Positions 43,260 to 53,479 of a stretch of 64,000 nt of DNA are shown piece after piece (the stretch's first letter is position 1; every line of letters starts with the position of its first letter). The stretch is from Laccaria trichodermophora (lineage: Eukaryota > Basidiomycota > Agaricomycetes > Agaricales > Hydnangiaceae). The stretch lies in contig JACTVC010000014.1 of the NCBI GenBank assembly GCA_018417955.1, positions 930,001-994,000 on the forward strand, given 5' to 3'. Made by a program: the position numbers and the translations under genes. The notes under the pieces are model-generated. The model did no database searches, was not told where the DNA came from, and saw only the letters and a program-made list of their open reading frames with translations.

Positions 43260-45706
43260 ATGTCTCCATCTGCATTGCCAGCCTACGTCGCCTCCAGAGC
43301 TGGCTCAGTCACTGAAAGTTTGAAGAAGAATCTCAGGCGTTCATCATCGCCCAAGCCTGATACTATCAACGATGGGGACGATGCATCAATCAAGAGCAGA
43401 TCATCTCAGCTCTCGAAGGAGTCCAGCCCCATTGACACTCTTCGCATCATTGCTGGTGAGCGGGTTCGCCATGGAAAGTGCTCTCCAGAGTTCCTGGAAG
43501 GCATGGCGGAACGTGTTGGCAATAAATATGTCAAGATCTTGACGGGCGGCGAGGCGGAGAGGTTCTTCAAGAATTATGTCGAGTAAGTTTTGGGCATCGT
43601 TTGACGTGTATTCTTTTTCCCATGGTGTTTGGATGTACGTAGGGAGGAGGAGGCACTGGAAAACAAGGGTCTACGAGGGGAATTGGACAAGGAAACGCGT
43701 CAGGATTGGACACCGGTCGTCTTTGCTATCACTGCTTGGGACATTCAACGGAAGGTGGTTGACTATTATATGACTTGGAGAGGCAGCACGGTACGTTTGC
43801 TCATCTCTATTCTCTGAAATATATCTCATTCTCAGGCTAGGCGGAGAGGACTAGGCGACTGAATCGTAAACTCCATTACTCCACCTAACTCTCGTAACCT
43901 GAATCGCGTCATCTTTTAGCGCGAAGGATCTCTTTACTGGACGACGAGTTCAGGAGAGTGGCCAAAAAATTAGATAAGGACTACAAGCGATACCCGTTCG
44001 TCCTTCTCCTCTACAACACTAAACGCCCTTCACTTCGCGCCTATTTTCAGTTCCATCACTGGCAGTGCAGTATCCCGCCAAACTACAGAGAGGAATAGTG
44101 GTCGAAAGTCGCGTCCTCCATCAGAAGTCCTCGTCTCTGCTTCCGAGAAACCCATATCAGACTCAAGTGAGATCATTTACCCCATCTTTCTATCTCAAGC
44201 AGAGAGCTAATCAAAACATGCACCGTCTTTCCAGAGAGCCTTTCAATCCCCGAGCCTCCGGTGTATGTATATTCCCATATATATCATTTCGCTTTGGATC
44301 TAACAAGGTATTTTTAGGTCTGCGACGGACAGTGTCATCTCCCTTCCATACCTGAACTTTGTGAGGGGTGTTCCAACGGGTAACCGACGTGAGTTTGATT
44401 GGAGAACGTGATGAACGCGTCTGACGCTCTCTCCATTAGTTCCCCTCAGACTCACGAATCCGGATCGGAACTCTATGTATGTTGTTCTCCAAGACCAGGT
44501 GTACATTTGCTAATTTGATGTATTCAAGGATGTCCATCCTAGGTATGGTATCAGTTTTCCTTGGGGGACTTCAAACTCACTGCGTATTAGAAACTACCGT
44601 GCCTCAAGCGAATGTTGCGCTCGCGACTGTGGTAGAAGGGGTTCTAGCTGGCACGTTTGACTTCTTGTTTATGTGACATTTCATTTACCCAGCCTTGGCA
44701 GTCACCCAACCCGAAACTGAACTCGTCATCAACACCGCCGTGCCCGCCGCCATCCATCAAGAACAGTAAGTCGAAAATATCCCAAGAGACATTGATGAAA
44801 ACTCATCTGTTATTGATCAATCAGGCCATCAGGCCTCACGCCGCTCATGAAATCTTCGGCAAGCATTACCTCGGCCGAGACTCAGTCCAGCAAGTCTTCA
44901 AGGTCCGGTCGATACAGCACAGATAAGGAGCGTACACCCTCCACTCGAAGCAGACAAAGTTCGAGAGAAAGAGATCGAGACTCAAATAAGCGACGTCGAC
45001 GTTCATCTTCTCCAAGAGATAAAGACAGAGATGATCATCATCACCATTCGTCTCGTCGACGAAGCGACAAGAAGTCTCCAGACGACGACGAAAAGATGAG
45101 CGACTTCTTGATTGTCCTTCTTGATGAAAACTTTGCACATAAGGGCGAGACATGGCATGGGTAACACTTCCATCCTTCTCGTCCTTTTTGTCTGAGGTGT
45201 GCTCACTCAGCTCCCTTAGTCTCGAACGCCAGGCGTCTTTGAAGAATCAGGTCACCTCCCAATATGACCGCCACTCCCCCTGGAGCGGTCCCTTGGCGCG
45301 TCCAGATACCATCAGCCGCCATCCACCGCGCGCTTCAAGGATCAATGAAGACTCTGAGAATTCAGACGATGAAGCCACAAGCGAAGTAGGGGGTTGGAAA
45401 GACTCCCCCGTCATTCCAGCAAAGCCACTGATGGAAGCCATGGGTCTGATCCCGCGAACCTCGTACTACGATTCTCCAGTCACTATACCGGTGGAACTCA
45501 TGAGGGCTGCGGCTGCGTACTCTCCCCCTCCAGGCCCCCCTCCCCCTGTGATACCCCGAGGTAGCTACACCAGCCCTCGCGTTTCAGCCTCGTCCTATGT
45601 GCCTGCCTGGATTTCCCCGGCCCCAAGCCATCACACCAGCCTGCCGGTTTCTCGACCCCAATCACGCGCGTTCTCCGTGTATAGCCCTTACACGCAGCCA
45701 TACTGA
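43260..45706 (+). CDS. Multi-exon SR-rich protein of unknown function
   Basis: Starts MSPSALPAYVASRAGSVTES at 43260 and has many small exons. Early exons encode RIIAGERVRHGKCSPEFLEG, MAERVGNKYVKILTGGEAER and, after an intron near 43583-43641, QDWTPVVFAITAWDIQRKVV. Small middle exons (43900-44790) are hard to place; AVTQPETELVINTAVPAAIH is one. Later exons give an Arg/Ser/Asp-rich stretch (RSRQSSRERDRDSNKRRRRS and a HHHH run), then DFLIVLLDENFAHKGETWHG, an intron to about 45219, and a Pro/Ser-rich C-terminus ending SPYTQPY at 45706. No domain recognised. The 3' half from about 44860 is duplicated in degraded form at 51219-51965. The 500 bases after it (45707-46206) are shared 3' flank with copy H. 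Confidence 0.55.
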
Positions 45707-46206
45707 AGTGGAGAAGGGATTCGATAACTTTACTTTGAGAGTGTGTCTTTCTGAATCCGCTGGTGCGGTTCATCCCTGTTATCCCTGTTTCCGGTGTTTT
45801 TTCTCTTTCTCTTGGGCCTCGCTGAGACATTGTCGTACAACATTCTTCTTCTCATCATCCACTGGGTAATTTATCTCTCCAGTTCCCTGTTTTTCTCGAT
45901 TTGTTGTTGTAGCTGTTCACCTTGCTTTGCCATCCTATACCCACCCCCTATATACGTCTTCCTGACGGACACATACCCACCCACCTTTTTACCCTTCCCA
46001 TTGTCACGCACACCACATAAACAAACCATCCATGGATAATTGTACCATACGCTTCGGTAGCCCGTTCCGCTTGTTCGGATAATATATACAATATAATTGA
46101 CTCTAAGGCCAGGCATTACTTTCTTCTATCAAGTTCGCTGGGATAAACGTATGGAAAAGATTATGGCAGTCAACGTTTCAACAGTATTTAATCGAATCAT
46201 AGCAAA

Positions 46207-47157
46207 TCATCTGACGACCCCATAGAACGGCTGTCGCGGAGGTGGGTATTGGTGCTGCTTCTTTGGTTGTCGTATTGACTGCCGATGCCCCGGTTGTTGC
46301 ATTAACTGTTGATGCTCTGGTTGTATTGGCTGCCAGTGGTCCGCCTGCTGTTGCTGTACAGCTCGATTCCGAGACCTTCTATCCCAGCTGCACTTTCCAA
46401 TAATTGCCACAACAATTACTGCGAATGCCCCAATAACGGCAACTATGATAGGAACTCCGATAGTAATGAAATTATTTGAGGGGATACTTGAGGAATTCGA
46501 TTTTGAGGAGGTTTCGGTTGGTGAAGGTGAAGAAGAGGATGATGTTTGCGACGATATTGTTGGCGATGACGATGATGAACTTGACGAAGATCTTGAGGTG
46601 GAAAAACTTGGAGGAGACGTGGTTGGTGGCGAATTAGTAGATGATGGTGGAGGTAGGTTGGTGGTAGTTTGTATGACAGGCGGGAAAGTTGGTTGGTACG
46701 TGTAACATCCATCGCTCACGACGTGCGGGCCATCCGCGATTTCACAATATGGACTCCCAGAAATTGAATTATCCGCATTGACGTTCACGCACAATGTTTG
46801 CAGGGTTCCGTCTCCGGCGTAACCGGAAGCGCAGAGGCGTACGACACCGGCGTTCGCAGGCACCGGCCAAGACGCTCCTCCAAACCGGCTGTTGTCCACC
46901 CCGCTATAATACGCAATAGATAGGTCCTGTGCGAGGTGCACGTTCATGACTGATTGGAGGTCAGTTTGGCTCCCTTTGCAATCCAGCAACGCCGTTTCCC
47001 CTGATTTTGGGACGTAGCACCATGCTCCTGTTTCCTTCCGCTGGACACATTCACTCCCCCAGCATGTGGTTTGGGTAAAGAGTCCATGTGAGAATGACAA
47101 GAACAGACAGAGGAGAAGCGTTGATCCAATGGAGTGGATTGGTACGCGCACACCCAT
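46207..47157 (-). CDS. Eight-cysteine family receptor-like membrane protein, copy H
   Basis: 316 residues, intronless. Signal peptide about 1-25 (MGVRVPIHSIGSTLLLCLFL), eight-cysteine ectodomain (Cys 32, 37, 47, 60, 109, 123, 138, 151) with CVQRKETGAWCYVPKSGE and HLAQDLSIAYYSGVDN, a Ser/Thr/Pro stalk (about 160-228) with a nine-serine run, one membrane helix (about 231-255, IGVPIIVAVIGAFAVIVVAI), then a basic stop-transfer segment (WDRRSRNR) and a Gln/Pro-rich cytoplasmic tail ending YGVVR. The sequon of cluster 1 is replaced (HVVSDGCY). This layout is like Wsc-type wall sensors, but I see no homology to them. Ligand and partners unknown. The ectodomain is nearly identical to copy M, its duplicate. 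Confidence 0.85.
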   Translation of the reverse strand: MGVRVPIHSIGSTLLLCLFLSFSHGLFTQTTCWGSECVQRKETGAWCYVPKSGETALLDCKGSQTDLQSVMNVHLAQDLSIAYYSGVDNSRFGGASWPVPANAGVVRLCASGYAGDGTLQTLCVNVNADNSISGSPYCEIADGPHVVSDGCYTYQPTFPPVIQTTTNLPPPSSTNSPPTTSPPSFSTSRSSSSSSSSSPTISSQTSSSSSPSPTETSSKSNSSSIPSNNFITIGVPIIVAVIGAFAVIVVAIIGKCSWDRRSRNRAVQQQQADHWQPIQPEHQQLMQQPGHRQSIRQPKKQHQYPPPRQPFYGVVR

Positions 47158-47515
47158 TACATGCGGTTAAATATCTGGGAGGAAATGTGTGTAAGTCGGA
47201 TGAGAAGGTGAAAGCATCGTAACTGCGCATACCGGGATGACTGGAGGGTATACAAAATGGGTGTAGGGGTATAATGTTACGTGCAATCTAGCGACTAGTG
47301 ACGGGGGAAGGACAGTCAGAGTCGAGCTGCTTTGACAACATTCAGGTTGATTAATTCATCTGAATTCGGTGCATGCCTCGTACCCTGCAGGTACGAAAGT
47401 AAAAAATAGTTCCAATTGGCAGGAAGCGCCGACTTACAGAAAATTAAATGACAGGCAGCCAACGGCAAGCACAGCATTCTTCGTCCAACATGCACATCGT
47501 GGTCATCGTTCACAA
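47158..47515. other. Upstream flank of copy H and 3' flank of copy I
   Basis: Holds the promoter of H. The segment CCGGGATGACTGGAGGGTAT at 47232-47251 and the sequence around 47275-47340 recur before M (53560-53660); the former also recurs inverted before L (about 49695). A GTACCCTGCAGGTAC near-palindrome lies at about 47380-47395. No gene seen. Confidence 0.5.
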
Positions 47516-48064
47516 TTAAATTATACACAGTGAATGTAAAGAGGCCAATAAAGTGCTGAAGAAAAGCACCAAGGCGTTCGAGGTTGGTGTGGCAGTCGCC
47601 TTGCTGGCGGTCGTCGAATGTATGAAACAGCCATCTGTTACGTTGTCTTGCCCCAGTGCAACTTGACAATATGGTGAATTGGATAGAGTGTTATCCGCAA
47701 CAGCATTCACACATAAAGTCTGGTATGTCCCCGCTCCTGTGGCACCTGAAACGCACAGACGGACAACCCCAGGATTCGCTGGGAGAGGCCAGTCTGCACC
47801 ACCAAGCAGCGTATTGTCCACTCCATTGTAATACGCAATCGAAAGTCCTTGACGTTTATGAACGCCAAGTACCGTGGTGAAGTCTGCACCCCCACTACCG
47901 CAAACAGTGGCTCGAGTTTCGCCTGGAGGTGGGAAATAGCACCAAGTGCCCTCGCCGTTCTGCTTGATGCAGTCTCTACTCCAGCATGTGTCCAGATTAA
48001 ATCGCGCCTCCAAAGAGACCAGAGTCCAAAAAATTATGAACAGCGTCCGAATGTTCACAAACAT
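47516..48064 (-). CDS. Eight-cysteine family protein, copy I, probably GPI-anchored
   Basis: 182 residues from the ATG at 48064. Signal peptide MFVNIRTLFIIFWTLVSLEA, then RFNLDTCWSRDCIKQNGEGT and WCYFPPPGETRATVCGSGGA, HKRQGLSIAYYNGVDNTLLG, NPGVVRLCVSGATGAGTYQT and QDNVTDGCF. All eight cysteines and the sequon are kept. A short Thr/Ala linker leads to a hydrophobic C-terminus (NALVLFFSTLLASLHSLCII) that fits a GPI signal. It is the most compact family member. Its duplicate in block 2 survives only as ends (53880-54030). Confidence 0.82.
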   Translation of the reverse strand: MFVNIRTLFIIFWTLVSLEARFNLDTCWSRDCIKQNGEGTWCYFPPPGETRATVCGSGGADFTTVLGVHKRQGLSIAYYNGVDNTLLGGADWPLPANPGVVRLCVSGATGAGTYQTLCVNAVADNTLSNSPYCQVALGQDNVTDGCFIHSTTASKATATPTSNALVLFFSTLLASLHSLCII

Positions 48065-48449
48065 GGAGTAAGGCACCTGGAGAGGACGTTATGTTAAACG
48101 TATGAAAGACCCGTCCAACCTGACGCACCAGACTTTTCAATGACGCTCCGATGGTGTTCTTCAGCCTGTCGACGGTCGTGCTCTGTAGGCGTTTGGGAGC
48201 AAAGAAGGCATTGACAGGGTGTGAAAGTGAAAGCCTAGATCGTCCAACTTTAGAATTCGGTGACATCGTCTCTAAGTCGTCAAAAACACGTTTTCGATGG
48301 TCTGCGGCGACAGGTGGACAATAGGAATCCCCAAAGAATCCCTACAGGTAGAAATGATAGGGTTCCCCTAGGCAGAAGGGCGCCCAATACTAAAAACTGA
48401 GATTTCGATCTGGTCCTGGAAACGCAGCAGGAAAGGGCGATGTTGTTGT

Positions 48450-49128
48450 TAACTTTTTGCAACCTCAAAGCTTCAAAACATGCTACACCGACCATAATTT
48501 GCAAAAGCAACACCCCAAGCGTAAGGACTGTATTTATCCGGGCACCACTAGATCGGGTGTCGGTGACGGTGACGGTTGGACTCCTCCCCGTGATCCCACA
48601 AGACGCGTAAGAGGTAGTTATAGTCGGACGCTGGACGACCTCATTCGGTTGGTAGCAGCCATCGCTGACATTATTCTGACCTCGAAGAACGTGGGAGTAT
48701 GGGGAGTTGGCGAACGCATTGTCCGCAACGGCGTTTACGCACAAAGTCTGCAAGTTTCCGTTGCCCGAGCGTCCTGACGCACAACGACGGATAACGCCTG
48801 GGTTGGTAGGGATGGGATAATTGGCGCCACCCAAAGAAGTATTGTCGACACCATAGTAGTAGGCAATGGACAGGGTTTATGCCAAATGAGCCTCCAAAAA
48901 GTGGCAGAGTCCATGCTCTCGTCACTGCCTCCATTGCAAAAAATGGCCTGTGTCAAGCCAGACGGGTGTATAAGCTCCTGCAGCGTTCTGTGGTATGCGC
49001 TCTGCGCCAATGCATGTCGTTGTCGTGAACCGAGCATGGGCAATAGGACTCAATGACACCACAAGAGAAAATATCAGGACGACAAGGAGATACCCAATAT
49101 GACTGGGGTTCAATGAAATCCTTTTCAT
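48450..49128 (-). pseudogene. Eight-cysteine family, copy J, disrupted
   Basis: Counterpart of copy K. The start MKRISLNPSHIGYLLVVLIF and signal peptide are intact, but the second cysteine is replaced (GAERIPQN), bases encoding the WCYIP segment are lost near 48970-48985, and the frame shifts again in the HLAQ region (about 48880). The distal part (NPGVIRRCASG, TLCVNAVADN, QNNVSDGCY) is readable in the original sense. The normal stop is also lost by a two-base insertion after MVGVAC. No full-length protein is expected. Confidence 0.8.
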
Positions 49129-49298
49129 GGTTTAGAGGAAATTGTCGATTAGTGGATTCAGAGTTGGTTGAGAGTCGTACTTCACTCACGAATTCTTTCG
49201 TTCCAGCTCTCGTCTCTGTGAGAAATTTTAAAAAAACGCTGAACCATCAGCAAAACAACAACAACCTTGGTTGACCTCAAGTTGACCTTGTGGGCTTT

Positions 49299-49319
49299 GT
49301 AAGGTTTGCGAAACCTTAC
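49299..49319. repeat. Perfect 9-base inverted repeat
   Basis: GTAAGGTTT, a GCG loop, AAACCTTAC. It lies in the spacer between block 1 and copy L, close to where the direct duplication ends. Confidence 0.7.
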
Positions 49320-49439
49320 GATGTTTTGCATCATCTTCCAATGTTGTATGATGTAGGGCACAAGTGGAGCATAGAATGTACGCTAAGATTACGTATTGGG
49401 GAGGTCACACCAAAGTCACGTCAGCTGACATTGGTCGAG

Positions 49440-49780
49440 TAAGGGTTCTTCTACTTACCCTTAGGATAAACGCGTGGAGATCATTATGGGCGTCAACTTG
49501 GCGTCAACACTGTCATGGCCAATAATCTGAATACAGTCGACTCCCTCTGAACCCATTCCTTTCCGCGGACTGCCCAGGGTATGGGATATCACCCAGATAT
49601 CACCTTGGTCGGGCATAGCAGCTCGACCTTCCCACGTTACCAATCCAGTATTCGCTAGATTGATGGGGACATTCTGCCACTACACTCAACACTCCAGTCA
49701 TCCCGGTATGCTCAGTTACGATGCTTTCAGCTTCTCATTTGACTAACACACATTTCCTCCAAGATCTTTAACCATTTGTA
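49440..49780. other. Junction remnant and promoter of copy L
   Basis: Bases 49466-49530 resemble the 3' flanks of H and M (GGATAAACG, GAGATCATTATGG, GTCAACACTG). Bases 49690-49780 resemble the upstream flank of H and M in the opposite orientation (CTCCAGTCATCCCGGTATGC). The spacer is therefore a breakpoint between inverted copies. Confidence 0.6.
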
Positions 49781-50998
49781 ATGGGTGTGCGCGTAGTCCA
49801 CCTGATTGGATCAATACTTCTCCTCTCTGTGCTCCCTTCATTCTCATATGGACTCTTTACCCAGAGCACATGCTCGGGGAGTGGATGTGTTCAGCAGAAG
49901 GACACAGGAGCATGGTGCTACGTCCCGAAATCCGGGGAAACAGCGTTACTGGATTGCATAGAGAGCCAAAGTGACGTCCAATCAGTCATGGAAGTGCACC
50001 TCACACAGGACCTATCCATTGCCTATTATCATGGAATGGATTACAGCCGGTTTGGAGGAGCGTCTTGGCCAGTACTTGCAACCACCGGTGTTGTGCACCT
50101 CTGCATTTCCGGATACGCCGAAGACGGAACCCTCCAAACATTGTGCGTGAACGTCAATGAGGATGATACAATTTCGGGGAGTCCATATTGCGAGATTGCG
50201 GATGCCCCGCACGTCGTGAGCGATGGATGTTACGAACCAACTTTCACGCCTGTCATACAATCTACTACAGCAATCTCAAAGGAAACATCCCCCTCACCTT
50301 CGCCAACGGAAGCCTGCTCGGATCCAAATTCCTCAGGAAACCCCTTTGACAGTATGAAGAACACCAGAGTTCCTATCATAGCCGTCATACAAACTGCCGC
50401 GCCTCTACCACCGTCTACTAATTCGACTACGTCATCAACCACGTCCCCTTCAAGCTCTTGTACTTCAAGTTCATCATCGTCATCGTCATCAACATCGTCG
50501 GAAACATCATCCTCTCCTCCTTCACTGGTGGTAGCCTCCTCAAATCCAATTTTTCCAGGAAATTACAAGATGATTTATATTGGAGTTCCTATCATAAGTG
50601 CTGTTATTGGGCTAGTCGGGGTATGTTTTGGACCGCGCATGTGGCGCAACAGGTCTCGAAATCGGGCTGCAGCAGCACATGATGCACGGCGGCAGCACGC
50701 CTACCCGTACCAGCAGCAGCATGCGTACCAGCAGCAGATTCAACTAGCATCAATGCAACTAGCAGCGTTTTGGCCACCACTGCCATCTCCAGGGTATCAT
50801 TTATCCTCACCCCTGCCACTGCCATCTCCAGGATATCATTTATCCTCGCCTCTGCCACTGCCAACTCCAGGGTATTATTTCTCCCCATACCTGCCACAGC
50901 CAGCACCAGTGGTCTATGTGTCCGGAGGATACTACAGACGACGCCCTGTTAGCCCATGGCTCACATCACCCATACCCCTCCAAATCCAAAACGTTTAA
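49781..50998 (+). CDS. Eight-cysteine family receptor-like membrane protein, copy L
   Basis: 405 residues, intronless, on the opposite strand from H and M. Signal peptide about 1-24 (MGVRVVHLIGSILLLSVLPS), ectodomain with Cys 31, 36, 46, 59, 108, 122, 137, 150, a long stalk, a membrane helix at about 264-284 (MIYIGVPIISAVIGLVGVCF) and a cytoplasmic tail of about 120 residues. The tail has Arg-rich and Tyr/Gln-rich parts (HAYPYQQQHAYQQQ) and three near-repeats of PLPSPGYHLSSP. The stalk holds a partial earlier copy of itself: SPSPTEACSDPNSSGNPFDS followed by RVPIIAVI, a broken membrane-helix start, then the stalk begins again. The ectodomain is more diverged than H versus M (HLTQDLSIAYYHGMDYS). 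Probably a surface sensor or adhesin; function unknown. Confidence 0.82.
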   Translation: MGVRVVHLIGSILLLSVLPSFSYGLFTQSTCSGSGCVQQKDTGAWCYVPKSGETALLDCIESQSDVQSVMEVHLTQDLSIAYYHGMDYSRFGGASWPVLATTGVVHLCISGYAEDGTLQTLCVNVNEDDTISGSPYCEIADAPHVVSDGCYEPTFTPVIQSTTAISKETSPSPSPTEACSDPNSSGNPFDSMKNTRVPIIAVIQTAAPLPPSTNSTTSSTTSPSSSCTSSSSSSSSSTSSETSSSPPSLVVASSNPIFPGNYKMIYIGVPIISAVIGLVGVCFGPRMWRNRSRNRAAAAHDARRQHAYPYQQQHAYQQQIQLASMQLAAFWPPLPSPGYHLSSPLPLPSPGYHLSSPLPLPTPGYYFSPYLPQPAPVVYVSGGYYRRRPVSPWLTSPIPLQIQNV

Positions 50999-51218
50999 AA
51001 TGACATCACAACCCATACAACCGCAACAACCCATAACTCATAGCCTGCCGGGGGCAAAACCCGTAGATATAGACGTCAGGGCGGGACTTCTCACATGTTT
51101 GGCATAAAATTGACACCAAAACTGTCCAGTACTGCTTGAAAAACGGCAAGCCGTTGCTTTGTAAACAGAAAGTGACCAAAAGTGGCGAATTCGTGGTGCA
51201 GGAATCCAAACAAACTAG

Positions 51219-51965
51219 GTATTATCTCCGCCGAGACTCGGTCCAGCAAGTCCTTAAAGTCCGGTCGATGCAGCACAGACAAGGAGCCATACTCGAAACA
51301 GACGGCGTTCATCTTCTCCTACGGATAAAGATTGAGATGATGATGATCACCTCTCGTCTCGTCGACGAAGCGACAAGGAGTCTTCAGACGACGAACAGAT
51401 AAGCGAGTTCTTAGTTGTCTCTCTTGAACTTTGCGCACAAGGGCGAGGCATGGCATAGGTATCACTTTTATCCTTCTCGTCCTTTTTTTCCGAGGCGTGC
51501 TCACTCAGCTCCCTTAGTTTCGAACGCCAGGCGTCTTTGAAGAATCAAGTCACCTCCCATCACAACCGCCACTCGCCCTGGAGCGGTCCTTGGCGCGCCC
51601 AGACACTATCAGCTGCCATCCACCCCAGCGTGGCTCAAAGAGCAATGAAGACTTCGAAAGTTCAGACGAATCCACAAGCGAAGTAGGGGGTTGGAAAGAC
51701 ACCCCCGTCATTCCAGCAAAGCCAGGGGTCTAATTCCTCAAGCCTCGTACTACGGTCCTCCAGTCACTATTCCGTTTGAACTCATGAGGTCCAGGTCCCC
51801 CTCCCCCCATGATACCCCGAGGTAGCTACACCACCAGCCCTCGCGTTTCGGCCTCCTCGTATGTGCCTGCTTGGATTTCCCCGGCCCCAAGCTACCCAGC
51901 CTGCCGGTTTCTCGACCCCAATCACGCCCGTTCTCTGTGTATAGCCTTTATCTGCAGCCATTCTG
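51219..51965 (+). pseudogene. Degraded copy of the 3' half of the SR-rich gene
   Basis: Matches 44865-45706 (GCCGAGACTCGGTCCAGCAA at about 51228; CAGGCGTCTTTGAAGAATCA at about 51527; the C-terminal segment YVPAWISPAPS near 51870). Several deletions, including loss of the Arg/Ser-rich stretch, break the frame. The following bases to 52468 are the duplicated 3' flank, with poly-T expansions near 52060 and 52140. Confidence 0.85.
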
Positions 51966-52468
51966 AGTTGGAGGATGATTCAGTAACTTCATTTTCAACG
52001 TGTTTCTTTCCCAAATCCGCTGGTGCGGTTCATCCATAACAGCCTTTATACCTGTTCCCAGTTTTTTTTTCCCTCAGGCTTCGACGAGACATTGTCTTCT
52101 CATCGTCTACTGGGTAACTTACTTCTCCAACTCCCCTTCTTTTTTTTTCAATCTGTTGTTGTAGCTGTTCTTCACCTTGCTTTGCCATTCCCCGTTTCCT
52201 TGATCTGTTGTTGTGTTCACCTTGCTTTGCCATCTTATACCCTATACGTCCTTGACGCACACATACCCACCTTTACCCTTTCCATTGTCGCACACCACAT
52301 AAACAAACATAGATGAATAAGTGTACCATACGCTTTGGTAGCCCGTTCTGCTTGTTCGGATAATGTACACAATATAATTGATTCTAGCTAGCATTACTTT
52401 CTCTTATGAAAGTTAGCTAGTAGGATAGATGTGGGGAGATCATTATGGCCGTCAACACTGCAATCGAA

Positions 52469-53479
52469 TCATAACAAATCATCTGAATATCGTCCAAATG
52501 GGCTGATCCCATAGAACGCTGGACGTGCCTGTTCCGGAGGTGGATTTTGTTGTTGCATGGGCTGCTGAAACGCTGGTTGTTGCATTGGCTGTTGATGCCC
52601 TGGTTGTTGCAGTGGCTGCTGGTGCGCTGGCTGTTGCTGTGCACCACCAGCCACAGCTGCAGCTGCAGCCTGATTCCGTTCCCTTCTTTCGCCCCACTTT
52701 CGCGCGCCCACATATGCCGCGACTACCCCAAGAATGGAAACTATGATAGGAACTCCGATATCCTTCATATTGTTTGCGGCGTTACTTGAGGACTTTGAAT
52801 TTGAGGAGGTTTCGGTTGGTGAAGGTGAAGGTGAGGATGATGTTCGCGACGATGTTGTGGACGATGACGATGATGAACTTGACGAAGAACTCGAAGAACT
52901 TGAGGAAGAAGAACTTGAAGAAGACTTGGTCGATGAAATAGTCAAGGATGGCGAACTAGTAGATGATGGAGGAGGCGGGATGGGGGTAGTTTGTATGACA
53001 GGCGTGAAAGTCGGTTTAAACGTGTAACATCCATCGCTCACGACGTGCGGGCCATCCGCGATTTCACAATATGGACTCCCCTGAATTGAGTTATCCGCAT
53101 TGACGTTCACGCACAATGTTTGGAGGGTTCCGTCGCCGGCGTAACCAGAAACGCAGAGGCGTACAACACCACGGTTCGCAGGTACTGGCCAAGACGCTCC
53201 TCCAAACCGGCTGTTGTCCACCCCGTTATAATAGGCGATAGATAGGTCCTGTGCGAGGTGCACGTTCATGACTGATTGGAGGTCAGTTTGGCTCCCTTTG
53301 CAATCCAGCAACGCCGTTTCCCCGGATTTTGGAACGTAGCACCATGCTCCTGTTTCCTTCCGCTGGACACATTCACTCCCCCAGCATGTGGTTTGGGTAA
53401 AGAGTCCTTGTGACAAGGATACTAGCAGACAGAGTAGAAGCGTTGATCCAATCGAGTGTATTGGTATGCGCACACCCAT
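52469..53479 (-). CDS. Eight-cysteine family receptor-like membrane protein, copy M
   Basis: 336 residues, intronless. Signal peptide about 1-25 and ectodomain almost identical to copy H (eight cysteines at the same positions). The stalk contains a run of more than 20 serines encoded by mixed TCN/AGY codons, then SPSPSPTETSSNSKSSSN. The membrane helix is about 238-257 (IGVPIIVSILGVVAAYVG). The cytoplasmic tail differs from H: basic (RKWGERRERN), Ala-rich, then repeats of QQPxHQQPMQQP, ending FYGISPFGRYSDDLL. So the ectodomain is conserved while stalk length and tail diverge. Likely plasma-membrane sensor or adhesin, by architecture only. Confidence 0.85.
   Translation of the reverse strand: MGVRIPIHSIGSTLLLCLLVSLSQGLFTQTTCWGSECVQRKETGAWCYVPKSGETALLDCKGSQTDLQSVMNVHLAQDLSIAYYNGVDNSRFGGASWPVPANRGVVRLCVSGYAGDGTLQTLCVNVNADNSIQGSPYCEIADGPHVVSDGCYTFKPTFTPVIQTTPIPPPPSSTSSPSLTISSTKSSSSSSSSSSSSSSSSSSSSSSTTSSRTSSSPSPSPTETSSNSKSSSNAANNMKDIGVPIIVSILGVVAAYVGARKWGERRERNQAAAAAVAGGAQQQPAHQQPLQQPGHQQPMQQPAFQQPMQQQNPPPEQARPAFYGISPFGRYSDDLL

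Larger units (their letters stand above)
44860..49215. repeat. Segmental duplication, block 1
   Basis: Direct-orientation partner of 51219-55190. Both hold, in order, the 3' half of the SR-rich gene, a membrane-anchored eight-cysteine gene (H or M), copy I or its remnant, copy J or K, and the shared upstream flank GTCGATTAGT...GGTTGAGAGTCGTACTTCAC (49140-49185 against 55108-55155). Confidence 0.85.

Noticed and set aside
46445..46705. Acidic plus-strand frame opposite copy H (also 52734-53027 opposite M)
   Set aside because: It is the complement of the Ser/Thr stalk codons and has no independent support.
49299..49319. Terminator hairpin or transposon end
   Set aside because: The 9-base stem is isolated, has no partner copy elsewhere in the window and no flanking target duplication that I can see.
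46207..53479. Calling H, L and M WSC-domain sensors
   Set aside because: The overall architecture is similar, but the cysteine spacing and motifs do not match a WSC domain; only an analogy is retained.
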